A stretch of DNA of 64,000 bases, taken from positions 1,488,001 to 1,552,000 of the forward strand of contig NOKP01000003.1 of NCBI GenBank assembly GCA_002682825.1. Direction: 5' to 3'. Positions within the stretch are counted from its first letter, which is position 1. Each line of letters starts with the position of its first letter. The notes below the pieces were generated by a model, which was not told the origin of the DNA, searched no databases, and saw only the letters and a list, made by a program, of their open reading frames with translations. Both the position numbers and the translations under genes were made by a program. The stretch is from Neonectria sp. B-13. Taxonomy: Eukaryota; Ascomycota; Sordariomycetes; Hypocreales; Nectriaceae. Below are positions 22,625 through 33,700 of this stretch, piece after piece.

Positions 22625-24562
22625 TTATAGTGGTGAGATAATAAGCACAACGTACTTGACGCGGCCGTCGGCGTCCTTCAGCGGCGACCAGTGGCTCATC
22701 ATCTTGGCGGCCCTCTTCTCCCGGCCCATTTCGCCGCTCTCGCCGCTCATGACCCGCGTCATGTTCGCCCGTCTGGGGATGTGGTTGGTGAGGGCCAGGT
22801 CCAGCGAGAGGGACTTCCCGTCGCGGACGACGACTTCGCGCACCGTCGACTTGAAGGCCTTGGTGACGGATGGGATCGTGGCTTGCTCGGCTAGCACGTC
22901 GAAGATGTCCTTCTGGCGAATCGCGTCGGCGGCCATGCCGAGATCCAGCGCGTCCACCATGGCCTGCGAGAAGAAGGCGATGCTCAGCTTGGGGGGGTAC
23001 CTCATATCCTGGTCCAGAGGCATCGCGCCGAGAGATGCTGGATATGAGGGGACGTGCTCCAGGACCATGTATCGGGAATAAGGCGTAATCATCATATCGG
23101 GTGGTGTCGATAGTCGCTTAAGCACGGTTCGGGTGCTATATGTCTTCTCCAAGGACGGTCCAGCGGACGATCGTGGTCTATCCAAACTGCGTCGCGGACT
23201 CAGGGGTGGCGAGAGCGGTGCTGGAGGAGGCTTCATAAATGACTTGAAGAAGTTCTTCTTTGGCGACTTGACTTGCGAGTTCGATTTGACGGTCGTTAAT
23301 TCCTCGAGATCTGCGTCTTGCATGACCTCGGTGGGCCAGCGGGGGCTGCTCCGGTCAGGGGTCTTGTCCTCTTCGACGGAACCATAGGCCAACATCTTGA
23401 GCACCTCGTCGTTGCTCTCAATGGACGAAGACACGTCAATCTGGGCTCCCATGTAGAAGCGAGTCTTGCCGGCGGCGTCCTGGAGGGGGCACAGGTACAG
23501 CAAGTTCCAGAACGGCTGTCCGTCTCGGCGGAAGTTCAAAACCAGCTCGGAACACTCCTCTCCTCTCCAAATCGACGAGCGGATGTTAGCGATGGCATCT
23601 CGGTCCGTCTGGGGTCCCTGGAGCAAGCGGCAGTTCCGCGACATGACTTCGGCGCGGGAGTATCCTGTGACGTCCTGGAACTCGTCCGAAAGATACACCA
23701 TGGGGTTACCGGGCTTGACGGGATCGCTGAGGCAGAAAGAGCCCTTGAGGCCCGGGAACGGCGAGGGGGGGCTGTCGCCTTCGGCATCGGCGGATAGTGC
23801 GACGCTGGTGCAGAGCGACAGCTGCTGCTTGACGAAGGCGGGGAAGATTTCCTTGACGATCCTCTGCTCGACGAAGCCTTTGGACTCGAGGAACATGTTT
23901 TCCAGGCTGGGGATTAGTGCGGTCGTCAGGTGCTTGATGTTGGTGTTGAGGGCCTTGGACATTGGCGTGGGGAGGTTGATGGGCGAGGTAGCGGTGATGG
24001 ATGTATATGAGGTGGAGATGGTGGACAGCTGGATTACAACTTGCTCTAGGGAATTGATGTAATCGCGAATCTGCGCAGATGAGGGTTAGATGGTTTGGGG
24101 ACTCGTAAGAGAGGGGAGAGAGCAACTCACTTTCATCAAGTACTCGACGTTTTGGCCAACGCCGCGACTGGCGGCAAACTTCCACAATTGCGCCGACGCA
24201 GCCGGGTCCTTGATGACCATGTCGAACATGTCGCGACCAACAAAGTCGGGGATGGGCAAGTCGGCAGAAGTATCCGAGTCGGTGAAAGTGGTGCTGGAGC
24301 GCTGGCTCGACGTGGTGATGGAGTCGATGCTGCGCAACCTCTCGCCGCCGGTGCTGGCGCCGTACATGGCGACCCGAGGCGATCCATCTGGGTGGTAGTC
24401 GGTGTACTGGCGCAGGAGGTCCTCGTTGGTATGCAGCGACAGGCCAGAATTGCTGCGCAGGCGGTAGGCGGAGAACTTGGCGCTCTTGGGGCGGGTTCCG
24501 TTCTTGGAGCGCTGGGTGGGCGAAGCGGTCAGGCCGCGCAACGAGGAGCCGACGGACTCGGG
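22625..24562 (-). CDS. RGS-LOV photoreceptor with second PAS-like domain (N-terminus lost in gap)
   Basis: Exons: from inside the gap to 24131, then 24070-22625 (phase 0 junction MK-IRDYINSLEQ); about 625 visible residues. The visible protein begins with a Ser-rich linker. An RGS domain follows (GRDMFDMVIKDPAASAQLWKFAA through RIVKEIFPAFVKQQ). The LOV domain carries GYSRAEVMSRNCRLLQG, with the adduct cysteine codon at 23630-23632, the LQG glutamine, both flavin-contact Asn (LNFRRDG, FWNLLYL) and the final Gln (GAQID). A Ser/Pro-rich linker then leads to a PAS-like C-terminal domain (PKLSIAFFSQAMVDALDLG to GRVKYVVLIISP). Fungal RGS-LOV proteins are a known class of blue-light receptors that bind membranes when lit and can speed G-alpha GTP hydrolysis; function here is inferred. 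No ATG exists between the gap and about 24880, so the start probably lies in the gap. Confidence 0.9.
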
Positions 24563-24662
24563 NNNNNNNNNNNNNNNNNNNNNNNNNNNNNNNNNNNNNN
24601 NNNNNNNNNNNNNNNNNNNNNNNNNNNNNNNNNNNNNNNNNNNNNNNNNNNNNNNNNNNNNN
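24563..24662. other. Assembly gap of 100 N
   Basis: Exactly 100 N, the conventional placeholder for a gap of unknown size. It interrupts the 5' end of the RGS-LOV gene. Confidence 0.99.
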
Positions 24663-24668
24663 GGGGGT

Positions 24669-24728
<60 letters not shown>
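24663..24728. repeat. Poly-G run (60 G, plus GGGGGT), probably artefact
   Basis: Five G, one T, then 60 G abut the gap. Translated on the gene strand it would be polyproline, but the pattern and position fit a low-quality or no-signal read end at a contig edge. Confidence 0.9.
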
Positions 24729-24732
<4 letters not shown>

Positions 24733-25574
24733 CAATGCCGAAACCAAGTCGCAACGGCGGTTGTCTGGTGGGAGACGAGATGAGACGACGACGAGGAGGA
24801 GGCGGAGGAGGCGACGCTGAGTGTATGAGAGAGAGCGAGGCAGCGATATGACGGGTGAGGGTTGTAACTAGACGATGATCATGGTGGCAAGGGAGGACAC
24901 GGCGAGTAGAGTCAAGAGTAGCAGGAACAGGAGGAGCAGGAGCAGGAGGAGCAGGAACAGGAGTCGCAAGAAGACAGTCGCAAAGTAGAAGAAAAGTACA
25001 AGACCAAGATGGAGACGGAGATGGAGATGGAGAAGAACCAGGAACAGACTAATACATATGTGAGCCCACAGCACAGCACAGCACAGCGCAGCGCAGCAGC
25101 TTCTTCGGTAGTGATTAAATTTAGTGCAATGCAACGCAGCGAGCGATAGGCAAGCCGCCAGGCAAAGGGAAGAACCCGAGAGGCATTGCGCGGGAACCAG
25201 ACCAGACCAGATCCAGGACTCGCGCAGCCTACGATCGCTTAAGAGGCACGCACGACTGACTCGCTCCAAGCGAGAACGGGCTCGACGGGCCTCATGGATC
25301 ACGGCCGGCAGGTCGACGAGTGGAGATGGGAACCGCGCCATCTGCCCGCCAACGCAACGCTACGAGCTTGCGGGGGCGGGCCAGATCGACCGTCACTGGA
25401 GGGAAGTGGGAGAGGGAAGCAGGAGGGCGAGGAATTTGACAGGGAACAAGCCCGCAGGATGCAATGCAGGATGCGAGACGGAACACGGACCTGGGCCGGG
25501 AACATTCTGGTCGCTGCCGGGATCCACGGGACAGTACATAGTAGTATATTTCTTCAGCGGGGCCGGGGTGGTCT

Positions 25575-25601
25575 AGGTCAAGGTCAAGGTCAAGGTCAAG
25601 G
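25575..25601. repeat. (AGGTCA)4 tandem hexamer
   Basis: Four perfect head-to-tail AGGTCA units followed by AGG, about 0.9 kb upstream of the RGS-LOV coding region. Confidence 0.9.
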
Positions 25602-25656
25602 GGGGGCCAAGCGTACATAGCAACGCAGAGACAAGACAGAGCAAGGACATAACTTA

Positions 25657-25687
25657 GTAGATAGATAGGTAGATAGATAGCTAGCTA
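25657..25687. repeat. GATA/TAGA microsatellite
   Basis: TAGATAGATAGGTAGATAGATAG followed by CTAGCTA: four GATA cores within about 25 bases. GATA factors include the White Collar complex in fungi, but a simple microsatellite is the plainer reading. Confidence 0.8.
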
Positions 25688-26427
25688 AGTATGGGAATTC
25701 ATTCTGGATAACCTGGGAGAAAGCCAGAGCTGGAAAGAAGCCTGGAGAGTGCGTAGGTACTCTACATACTAGACTACATAGAAGATGATTATCATGTACC
25801 CAGCCCGTGATGGTGATGCGCAAGACTAGTTTCGAGATGGCTCCGTTCGGCCCTTGCCCACCACCACCTGCGGCTTGCCTGAGAGGCTTGCAACACACAC
25901 CCCTGGATCCTGGGTGGACCGGTCACCAGTCAGCAACGCACAGGTCGGTCCCGTCCTTGCGCGGGCGACGGGCGGGCTGCCAATCCAGGGCTAACGCCTT
26001 AGCACGCACCACCGCAGAGCGTGGCGGGCTAGGAGTAATCTACGATCGAAGACACATGGACCGGGCACTGGGGAGAGAGAGAGAGTCTGCGTCGCTGCCA
26101 TCTTGGCTTGCTTTTTGCGCGCGGGTTGGTCCCACAGGTTAGTGATGATGGCTGAAGCGGCGGGCCTTTTTTTCCTTTTTGTCTCTTTCCTTTCTCTTGG
26201 CAGCTGTATCCCGACATATCGTACCCGCATCAGGTACAGATAGTTGCGTGAGGTACTCCGTACACCAGGAACACACGGTCGGGAAATGTTCCGCTAGGCT
26301 GGTCGATCTGGCGCGCCTCCCGCGGGTCAGAAGCAAGCACCGGCATATCTTGAGTGTTGTTTGTTACAGGGACTTTCCCTTCCGACGAGGTTGTCTGTGT
26401 GTCTGTGACCTCAGCCAGCATCTCGAG

Positions 26428-26464
26428 CCTCTGACCTCTGACCTCAGACCTCAGACCTCAGACC
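26428..26464. repeat. CTSAGACCT/CTCTGACCT imperfect tandem repeat
   Basis: Five imperfect 7-8 bp units built on TGACCTC/AGACCTC. Same core (TGACCT) as the complement of the AGGTCA array 0.85 kb to the left. Confidence 0.75.
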
Positions 26465-28307
26465 GCGCACACCTTGACGACTCCCGGCTCAAGCCCTGAG
26501 GGAAGAAAGAGGCCAAGGGAACTAGAACTAACCCGCCGACGGATCCCCCGCCGCCATGCACACGAAGAGCTGAAGAAACGGCGCTCAGTGGGCCCCCGAG
26601 AGTCATTCGTTCATTCATCTGAAACAATCCGCCGCTCCCCCGGGACAGAAAAAAGTGACAATCAACAGAAGAACTTGGCCGCGACTCAACAGCAGTCAAC
26701 AAACAGTCAACGCAACATCCCTATCAGAAATACCCTCCACTCATCAGCCCCCAGCACCGTCGACACGACAGGGAGCCGGGGACTTGGCTTCCCCCTGGAT
26801 CCCTACGCCCGAGGCTAACACACACGGAGCACAGCACGGATACTGGGCATTAGTGCGCTGTCGCGATAGAGCCTGCGCACAGAGGATCCTGGCAACCTGG
26901 CGCGCGTGGATTGACGGCTGACAGCGATCAGTGCCGTTGCCCGGTTTTCGCTCAGGCTGGAGGAGGTTGTGATTGATTGCTGTGCGTATTAAGGCCATCC
27001 CTGCGACGCCCACGATCCGTCCAGATCAGAGACGGATGCGCCATCGCCAGTAAAAACACGTCTGAGGACTCCGATTCATGCGCCCAACCGTCCAAGCACA
27101 CAACCCAAACAACAACGCCGGTGCGTCACATCACGTCACTGCAACCAACGGTGGTGTCGTTGTCGTGTTGGTTCCAGCTCCCTCCCTCCCTCCCCATGCC
27201 AACTAAAATGCCCTCGCTCGAGCGCCCAGAGTCAGGGCAGCGCCGCGCCGCCACCCCTGAATCCCCAACGCCCACGTCCGCCTACTAATGTATGTGCGAC
27301 GTTAGGTGCTAATTAGCAGCCCTTTTATGTCGCCTCTTTCCCGACAAACCGGCCAGCCCTGTCGTGCCGTCGTTTCAGAGCCAGGATGCGATGATGCGAG
27401 GGGGATGATGCGAGAGGGGGTGATGCACTGTATTCGTGGTTTGTGGTCCGCAGCCTGCCATGAAGATACGGTCGCTCAACTGGCAACTGCTACAGAAGTT
27501 GTTTGCTTTTGTTGGCCTCTTCTAGAAGCATTCTGTCACTGTCGCCTTGAGGGGCTGCGGCCAGCCAATCTCTGGTCAGCCTGGGTCCCCTATGATCCAA
27601 GATGCATCCACCCAACGCCACATATATGGCCTGTGTTTCTGTGGTTCTGCCGTATGTCTGTTGGCTGCGTCTTCTGTTGGCCGAGACTGTTTCCGCAGCC
27701 TCTTTGCCAGTCCCGCAATCGGCTAGGTAAACCACCTGTGCAACTGCTTGCTGCATCACGCGACGTCAGGAGATGGACACGCCTGTGTGGCGGTGATGTT
27801 GCTTCAGCCTCCCAGCAGCAATCTCGCATGTCCAACCCCACTCGATCCTGGCATAGGACCCTCCATCTGCCATCTTATGTCCTATTGATTTGATGGAAGC
27901 TGGTTTCTTGCACAATTGACGTGTCTGCATATCCACCATCTCTGTCTCTATGGCGCCTCTCAGTGGATATGCATCCCCAAATCCTTCGCTCTCCACCCAG
28001 ATCCATCGCCGCCAGACCAGAAATACGAGCCCGGGCCAAAGCATGGGCCTTGGTCCTTTGGATTGACCTGCAGTTCATGTCGGTTTGTTTGCTTTTTTAA
28101 AATGTCGCGCGCACGGCAAATCGCAGCCATTCAAATGCTTGAATCCCTGATTACCCCAGTGCTTCCGTGTAAAGTACCCGATTGGGAGAGTTGGTCCGTC
28201 TGGACGTCTGTCTGTTCACGCGCAAAGGCCAAAGCACCGGCCAGTCTTTATGCCTTGACTGCTGATCGCATTCACGTTATAGTAGGCCACTAAGTAATTT
28301 AAGCTAA

Positions 28308-28333
28308 GAGTCAAAGCAAAGAGTCAAAGCAAA
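28308..28333. repeat. Two tandem copies of GAGTCAAAGCAAA
   Basis: A perfect 13-bp duplication in non-coding sequence about 260 bases downstream of the cysteine-module gene. Confidence 0.85.
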
Positions 28334-28589
28334 GCCGGGGGTCAAATGCGCACTACAAATGAACCTTAATTTTCTGTAGGGGGCTATCTCTCTAGGTAAT
28401 GTCCAACTCGTGGTGAGTTCTGGCATTCAATCATACCGTGACGTAGGCCAAAGCCATTCCCAAATCTCTCCCTCTAGAACTCATTGTCGATAGCCAACAC
28501 AACGTGTATCCAACATGAATGCATCCAATAACATTTAGACATACACAGTCTGTAGTCACTCCTGCTGCAACCCGGACCCGAAGCCAGTA

Positions 28590-29822
28590 CTACCCCTTTA
28601 CTTCCTGGTCGCAAAATGTAGCATCCACTTTCTCACGTTCTCGCTTCGCAGGCTCAGGAGGAGTCAAACACGGCCCCCCGCCTGACTGAAGGCGTCCTTG
28701 GGAAGATTTCGGCGGCGGTGGAAGAGCTTCCCTAGACTCCAAGTCCTCCACAAATCCCGGTTCAGATAGCACCGCTTGGCTGTGCTGCATCGAATCCCAG
28801 GATGCCCTAGATCTCGGACGCGGGGGATTGCCTTCAACGGTAAGGTTGTCAACCCCGGCGATCGAGGCTTCAAACTTGAAAGATTCCTGTCGAGAGACTT
28901 GTCGCTCATGGGAGATGTCGAGTTGGGCACTGCCAGCAGACTGTGGGCCGCGAGGTCGTCGGTAGGACTGCGGCTGCGGAGAAGACTGAGCGGTTGCCGC
29001 TGGCTGAGTGGAGGCGTTCAAGTGAGCGCGGCGAAGTTGTTCGTGGTACTTTTGCGGCCGTGGAGACTGAGTAGTTGCCGCTGGCTGAGTAGAGACGTTC
29101 AGCCGAGAGTCACCTCTGTTGTCGGTTGTGGGTGCATCCGCAACGTCTTGTGTTGTGACCCGAGTTTCGAGATTGTCATGTTCAACTCTCCCAAGGGTTT
29201 CTCTCTCACATCTGTCCCTTCCCCTTCTATAATACTTTCTGAAACAACGAAACAACGAACGAAGTAAACAGAGAACTAATATAACCAAGAACACCCCTCC
29301 AATAACCACGCCAGCAATTTGTCCTTTGGATAGCCCCGCGCCTGTGTCCGCTTTAGGAGAAGGTCGATCATTGTCTGCGGTGCCTGTGGCTGAGAAGGAA
29401 GTCGTAATCATCGTCGCCAAAGTTGAGGCTTCGGTCGAGGTTGTATCGCAATCTAAAAACCGATCGGCATCCTCCACAACATCGCTCAGTCGAGCTGCTC
29501 TCAGCGACTGCGCAGGACAGCCACCCTTCTGGCAGGGATCGACAGCACAGCAGCCGAGGAATGGCGGCTTTGTTCTAGCACAGATGTACCACTCAACCTG
29601 GAGGTTGTCGCTGATGCAGGCCTGCTCGGGAATCAGTTCAAAGGCATGCGGGTCGAACGTGGCCGGCTCCAGGTCCTTGTCAGGACACACGCCATAGTCG
29701 GTCTCGCACGGGTTTGTTCTGCAGCAACCGATGAAGCGCGTCGGCTTCGTTGCGCAGATCCAGAAGTCGCCGCCCTCAGGGCAATCGAGACCGAGGGCGT
29801 GGATGGGGTCGACGTCGTGCAT
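28590..29822 (-). CDS. Single-pass membrane protein with two six-cysteine modules
   Basis: Uninterrupted 410-aa frame with a true ATG. Residues 14-47 and 69-103 are two copies of one module with six Cys each, sharing W-[IY]-I/C-C-A, then F-[IL]-G-C-C-x2-[ND]-P-C and a closing G-x-C-P. Spacing is C-x8/11-C-x9-CC-x4-C-x4/6-C. A Ser/Thr-rich stalk (about 125-165) leads to one hydrophobic helix at about 176-198 (GVVIGGVFLVILVLCLLRSLF) and a basic stop-transfer (RCFRKYYRRGRDR). The tail is Ser/Pro/Gln-rich with two copies of LN-[VA]-STQPAAT (residues about 240-290). No signal peptide precedes the first module, so the single helix would have to act as a reverse signal-anchor (N-out, C-in). I do not recognise a characterised family; ligand or wall sensing is only a guess. 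Confidence 0.75.
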   Translation of the reverse strand: MHDVDPIHALGLDCPEGGDFWICATKPTRFIGCCRTNPCETDYGVCPDKDLEPATFDPHAFELIPEQACISDNLQVEWYICARTKPPFLGCCAVDPCQKGGCPAQSLRAARLSDVVEDADRFLDCDTTSTEASTLATMITTSFSATGTADNDRPSPKADTGAGLSKGQIAGVVIGGVFLVILVLCLLRSLFRCFRKYYRRGRDRCERETLGRVEHDNLETRVTTQDVADAPTTDNRGDSRLNVSTQPAATTQSPRPQKYHEQLRRAHLNASTQPAATAQSSPQPQSYRRPRGPQSAGSAQLDISHERQVSRQESFKFEASIAGVDNLTVEGNPPRPRSRASWDSMQHSQAVLSEPGFVEDLESREALPPPPKSSQGRLQSGGGPCLTPPEPAKREREKVDATFCDQEVKG

Positions 29823-30702
29823 GTTGGTGAGCTATAGATGGAGCTAGAGTTAAAATGGTTCAACGTGTAAAGACTTTGGAGATTCGAGATGAAGAATTAA
29901 TGAACCGAATAGTAGCACTGAGTTCCTATATATGAACAGAATCCATCGCCTTCATCCAAGAGCTCCTCAATACCCCTGCTTGAAGCTGGTGTCTTATCCT
30001 ACCCCACAGCAAACATCTTCTCCAGCATCTCTAGTTGGTTGAGTCGCTTAAATACCAGCCACGGCTGGTCAACTGCATCACTAGACGCTGGTAACGATCA
30101 GCAAAGTGATCTGTCAGGTTCAACCGAACCAGGCACTGCAGAGAGAGTTGTGAGAACGGGCTGGTGCTTGCTTCCTAGTGGCTTGTTTTGTGGCTCACCT
30201 ACTTCTTTGATAAAGTTGAGTTTCTTGAGCGGTGTACAAAGATGATAGATCATGCTCGCTAAAATCCCAGATCCTTTTGGATATCGATTCATCCGGCCCT
30301 CGAAGTACTGATTGCATCTGTTCCATATGTCGTTGTGGTGTGAGCATCTATGCCGGGGGGTGGCTCCTGTCTTTAGGGTAGGCAGAATCAGCTCCTCATG
30401 ACAGTACTATCAGCGGCAAATGCACTTGCTTGAAATAAAATAAAATAAAGCTATGATCTCCCTCTGAAACTGTAGACTTAGCGGTTCAAATGGTGGGGAT
30501 TTTTATCTGGCTAAGTATCGCCATGTCCTGTTCCCCAGTTCCCAATCATGTGTCGCAACTATCATCTCCAATCGCAACGGCCAGCACCAACCCCGACCCA
30601 GGCCACTTTTCACCAAGCAAATAAAAGAAAAACAAACAAGATATGGAAACGGCAATAGAGACACCCGTCTAATGAAGCCAAACCAGTAAAGTCTGTATCC
30701 TT
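29823..30702. other. 880-bp spacer
   Basis: Promoter/leader of the cysteine-module gene and 3' UTR of the RING-SNF2 gene. It includes an AAATAAAATAAAATAAAG stretch near 30435. No gene supported. Confidence 0.45.
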
Positions 30703-33700
30703 TCAATCTTTCGCCTTGCCTGCTCGGGCCTTCTTCTTCCGGCTCGAAGATGGCTTCTTGTTCTTCTTCTTTTTGGGCGCCAAAAGAAAGTTTAGTTCTG
30801 CTTCACCGGGGGCAGCGGAGTCGTTCTCATCATCCTGTGACACCTGTGTCGTTTTCTTTCGACCTGAACCTGGCTCTTCGTTTTTCTTTGACGAGAAGAG
30901 GGCCTTGAGTTGGGATCCACTGAGTGTAGCCGGGACATGCCCATCGTCCTGCAGCGCCCGATCAACAATGGCTGACTTGATGTTCTGTAATTCTGTCATT
31001 CCCTTATCGATCCTGTCTTCGGTCAAGATTCGCACGAGGTGTGAGGTCTTTTTCTGGCCATAACGAACAACTCGACCAAATGCCTGCTGCTCTTGCGTTT
31101 TGTTCCACCAGGGATCGATGATGATGACTCTGTTAGCCACCGTTAGGTTGAGCGACTGGCCGCCACATTTCATCGACGCAAGCTATCATTTTTTAGTTAG
31201 TCTCTGAGTCTTAGCACTGACTGCTGGATAAAATATTACCAGAATCTTTTGCTCCTTATTGGTTTGGAAAGTGTGAAGCGCGTGGCTTTTATTAGCTTGA
31301 CCCCCAACTGATCCGTTGTAGTAGAGAAAATTCAGCTCTGCCGTCTCCAGCATTCGACCTAAGACTTTTGCGGTCATGACGAATTCAGTGAAAACTGGTT
31401 TTCAGGTTAGAATCAAATAAGGAAACAGGAATCGAGGTTGATTTACTGATGATTTTGTCGTCAGGAGCTTCCTCCAACCAGGTCATTATGACAGCCATCG
31501 TAGCGGTCAACTTTGAGCTCGGGGGCATGCTGACGCCCGTTTCTTTGCGGCATGAAGCCATGAAGAAGAAATTCTCGTCTTTTTCGCGGGCCAATTGCAC
31601 ACCGTTGCTGTCTCGGCCGTCTTCACTGAACGTTTTGTCCTTTGCCACCAAAGACTGGATGCAGGCTGGGGTCGTCTGCCTGTCCCCCGCTTGGAGTTGC
31701 GCCGAGCATCCAGGGTGCTGGCACTCCACTACCTGAATGGATGGATTAGAAAGGAGCTGTATGTTTGTGTGATTTCGTACTGACCTTTTGATACATGTTA
31801 AGGTCTGTCCCCCACCAAAGACATTTTCGGCAGTAAATATGCTCACACTGTTTCAGTCAGTACACTCATGTCTGCAGTTCAAATCAATATAAGAATGGCC
31901 TCACATTGGCCGCTTGAACTGGCTCCAGCGGTGGCTTCTCCATAACACATCCGGGGCAGGATACATCCTTCACTAGATGTTCATTCTCCACCAGAGTTAG
32001 CAAGGCTTCCATATCGAAGGTTCCTCCGAGAGATGAGCCCATCGTCTCTAAGCGTTCCAGACCACGAGAGTATCTCGACAGTCCAGTAGCAAAGTTCTCG
32101 CTCTTTTGGAGCTGTTGAGTTATTGGAACTCGCTCTTGGTCTTTGAGGCTGGACTTCATCCCTCCAATGATCTCCCTGTCAAGCTTCTCTTGGAATAGCT
32201 TCTCCAGGTTGAATGGGTGAGATACCGCTTGGCGTAGACGCGTGCATCGACCTAATTGAAGAAAATGGATATCTCTGACCGTCGCATCTTTCTGGTCCTC
32301 GACTTGTTTCTTTTTCAATTCCTCGCGCTTGGCAATTTCACGCGCGTAGTAGTCGTTCACCGCCCTAGAAGAAGAGTTAATAAAGTGTTGATCAAGAGGC
32401 GTACAGCCCTCAATATAATCATCAATCAAGCATACTCATAGATGACCTGTTCCTCTTTTGAGAGAGGCACCCAAAGGTCGTGGCTTTCGCTGTCTGGGAT
32501 GTCGATCATTCGATGTCCTAGGAACGTGTCCTTCGTGGTCCTATATTACTTGAGTAATGCGACACAGACCAGGAGCTGGAAAGTACTTACCGCCTGTACA
32601 TGATGAGAGCAATAAGTGCGTCGAATCTTCCATCGGTTTTGTCCTACACATAGATACATTAGTGGACATGGATATTTGAGAGTTATTGAGGAAACTCGCC
32701 TGAGAGATGTAGCTCTTTTTGTAATCTCTGAGGCTTCCAGTAAACCTGCAATCCAGGAACTTCAAATAAGGATAGAATTCTAATCAAGTAGTCAGGATGG
32801 AGTCTGTCTTCTTTGAGTTTCATCAACAATACCTTCGGCTCTATTGGAGAGGGGAGTACCGCTTAGAACCCAACGGTACTTCGAACGCAATTCCCAGCAA
32901 GCTTTGGCAGCTGTAATTGTTAGCAGGAGACTCCAAATGTGAAGCGGGAACGAACATGAGCTGTTGTGATTTTTGATGGCATGGGCCTCATCGAGAATCA
33001 CTCTGTACCAACCGACTTGGAAGAGAAGACCTAGCTTGGCCCTCAGCGCTCTTGAGAACGACCAAGTGTCGGTATCATATTTCTCCTTGAGTCGTTTCAG
33101 TTCGTCTTTCTTCGGAAATTGGCTGATCAGTTCTGGGTATGTAGTTATTCTAGACGATCAAGTCAGTGTCTGCTACCGAGTTCCACACTCATAGCAGGAT
33201 TTGACTTACACGATCCATTGTGACTTGAGATCATCCACATAGCTGTGACCGTCTTTGGAGTAAATCAAAGAGGTTCTTCTAGTCTTGCAATGATCCCTGA
33301 TCTCCGATTTCCATTGCACAGCAATGTCTAGATTTGGCACGACGACCAAGGTAGCCCCGCTGAACTCTTCAATGTCCTCAGCCTCAGGAGGATTGCCAAC
33401 GATGGTGTTCAGGCTCACGACTGTCTTTCCAAGGCCCATAGAATCACCCAACATACCGCCGTATGGGTCGGTCCGGGCCAACTCCCTCATGACCATCCAC
33501 GCTGAGGCTGTTTGCTGATATGGCTTGAGACTACTGATCATGCCGTCGAGGAGCCATTCTCCATTCATGGCTTTCACCTTCTTATATCCGAAGACTCTGA
33601 CGGCTTGCTTCAGATCCCTCTTCTGCGTATTTGTGTGTCTGGTATCACAGTTCGAAGGGATGGCCCTCAAGAGCTGAGAGAATTGAGCCGCGTGTGTCTT

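Larger units (their letters stand above)
24729..28589. other. Gene-poor 3.9-kb region upstream of the RGS-LOV gene
   Basis: No coding region I can support. It contains the RGS-LOV promoter, GAG/CAG-rich low complexity at 24900-24965, several short tandem repeats listed separately, and, at its right end, the presumed 3' UTR of the cysteine-module gene. Frames such as 27306-27893 plus lack domains or splice-consistent extensions. An unannotated non-coding RNA cannot be excluded. Confidence 0.45.

Noticed and set aside
24663..24754. Polyproline N-terminus of the RGS-LOV protein
   Set aside because: It would be encoded by a 60-G homopolymer beside an assembly gap and begins at a non-ATG codon. 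More likely artefact.
25575..25601. (AGGTCA)4 as nuclear-receptor-type hormone elements
   Set aside because: Metazoan-type nuclear receptors are absent from fungi. Kept only as a simple repeat.
27306..27893. 195-codon plus frame
   Set aside because: Unpatterned Trp/Cys/His-rich translation typical of non-coding DNA, with several opposing frames of equal quality.
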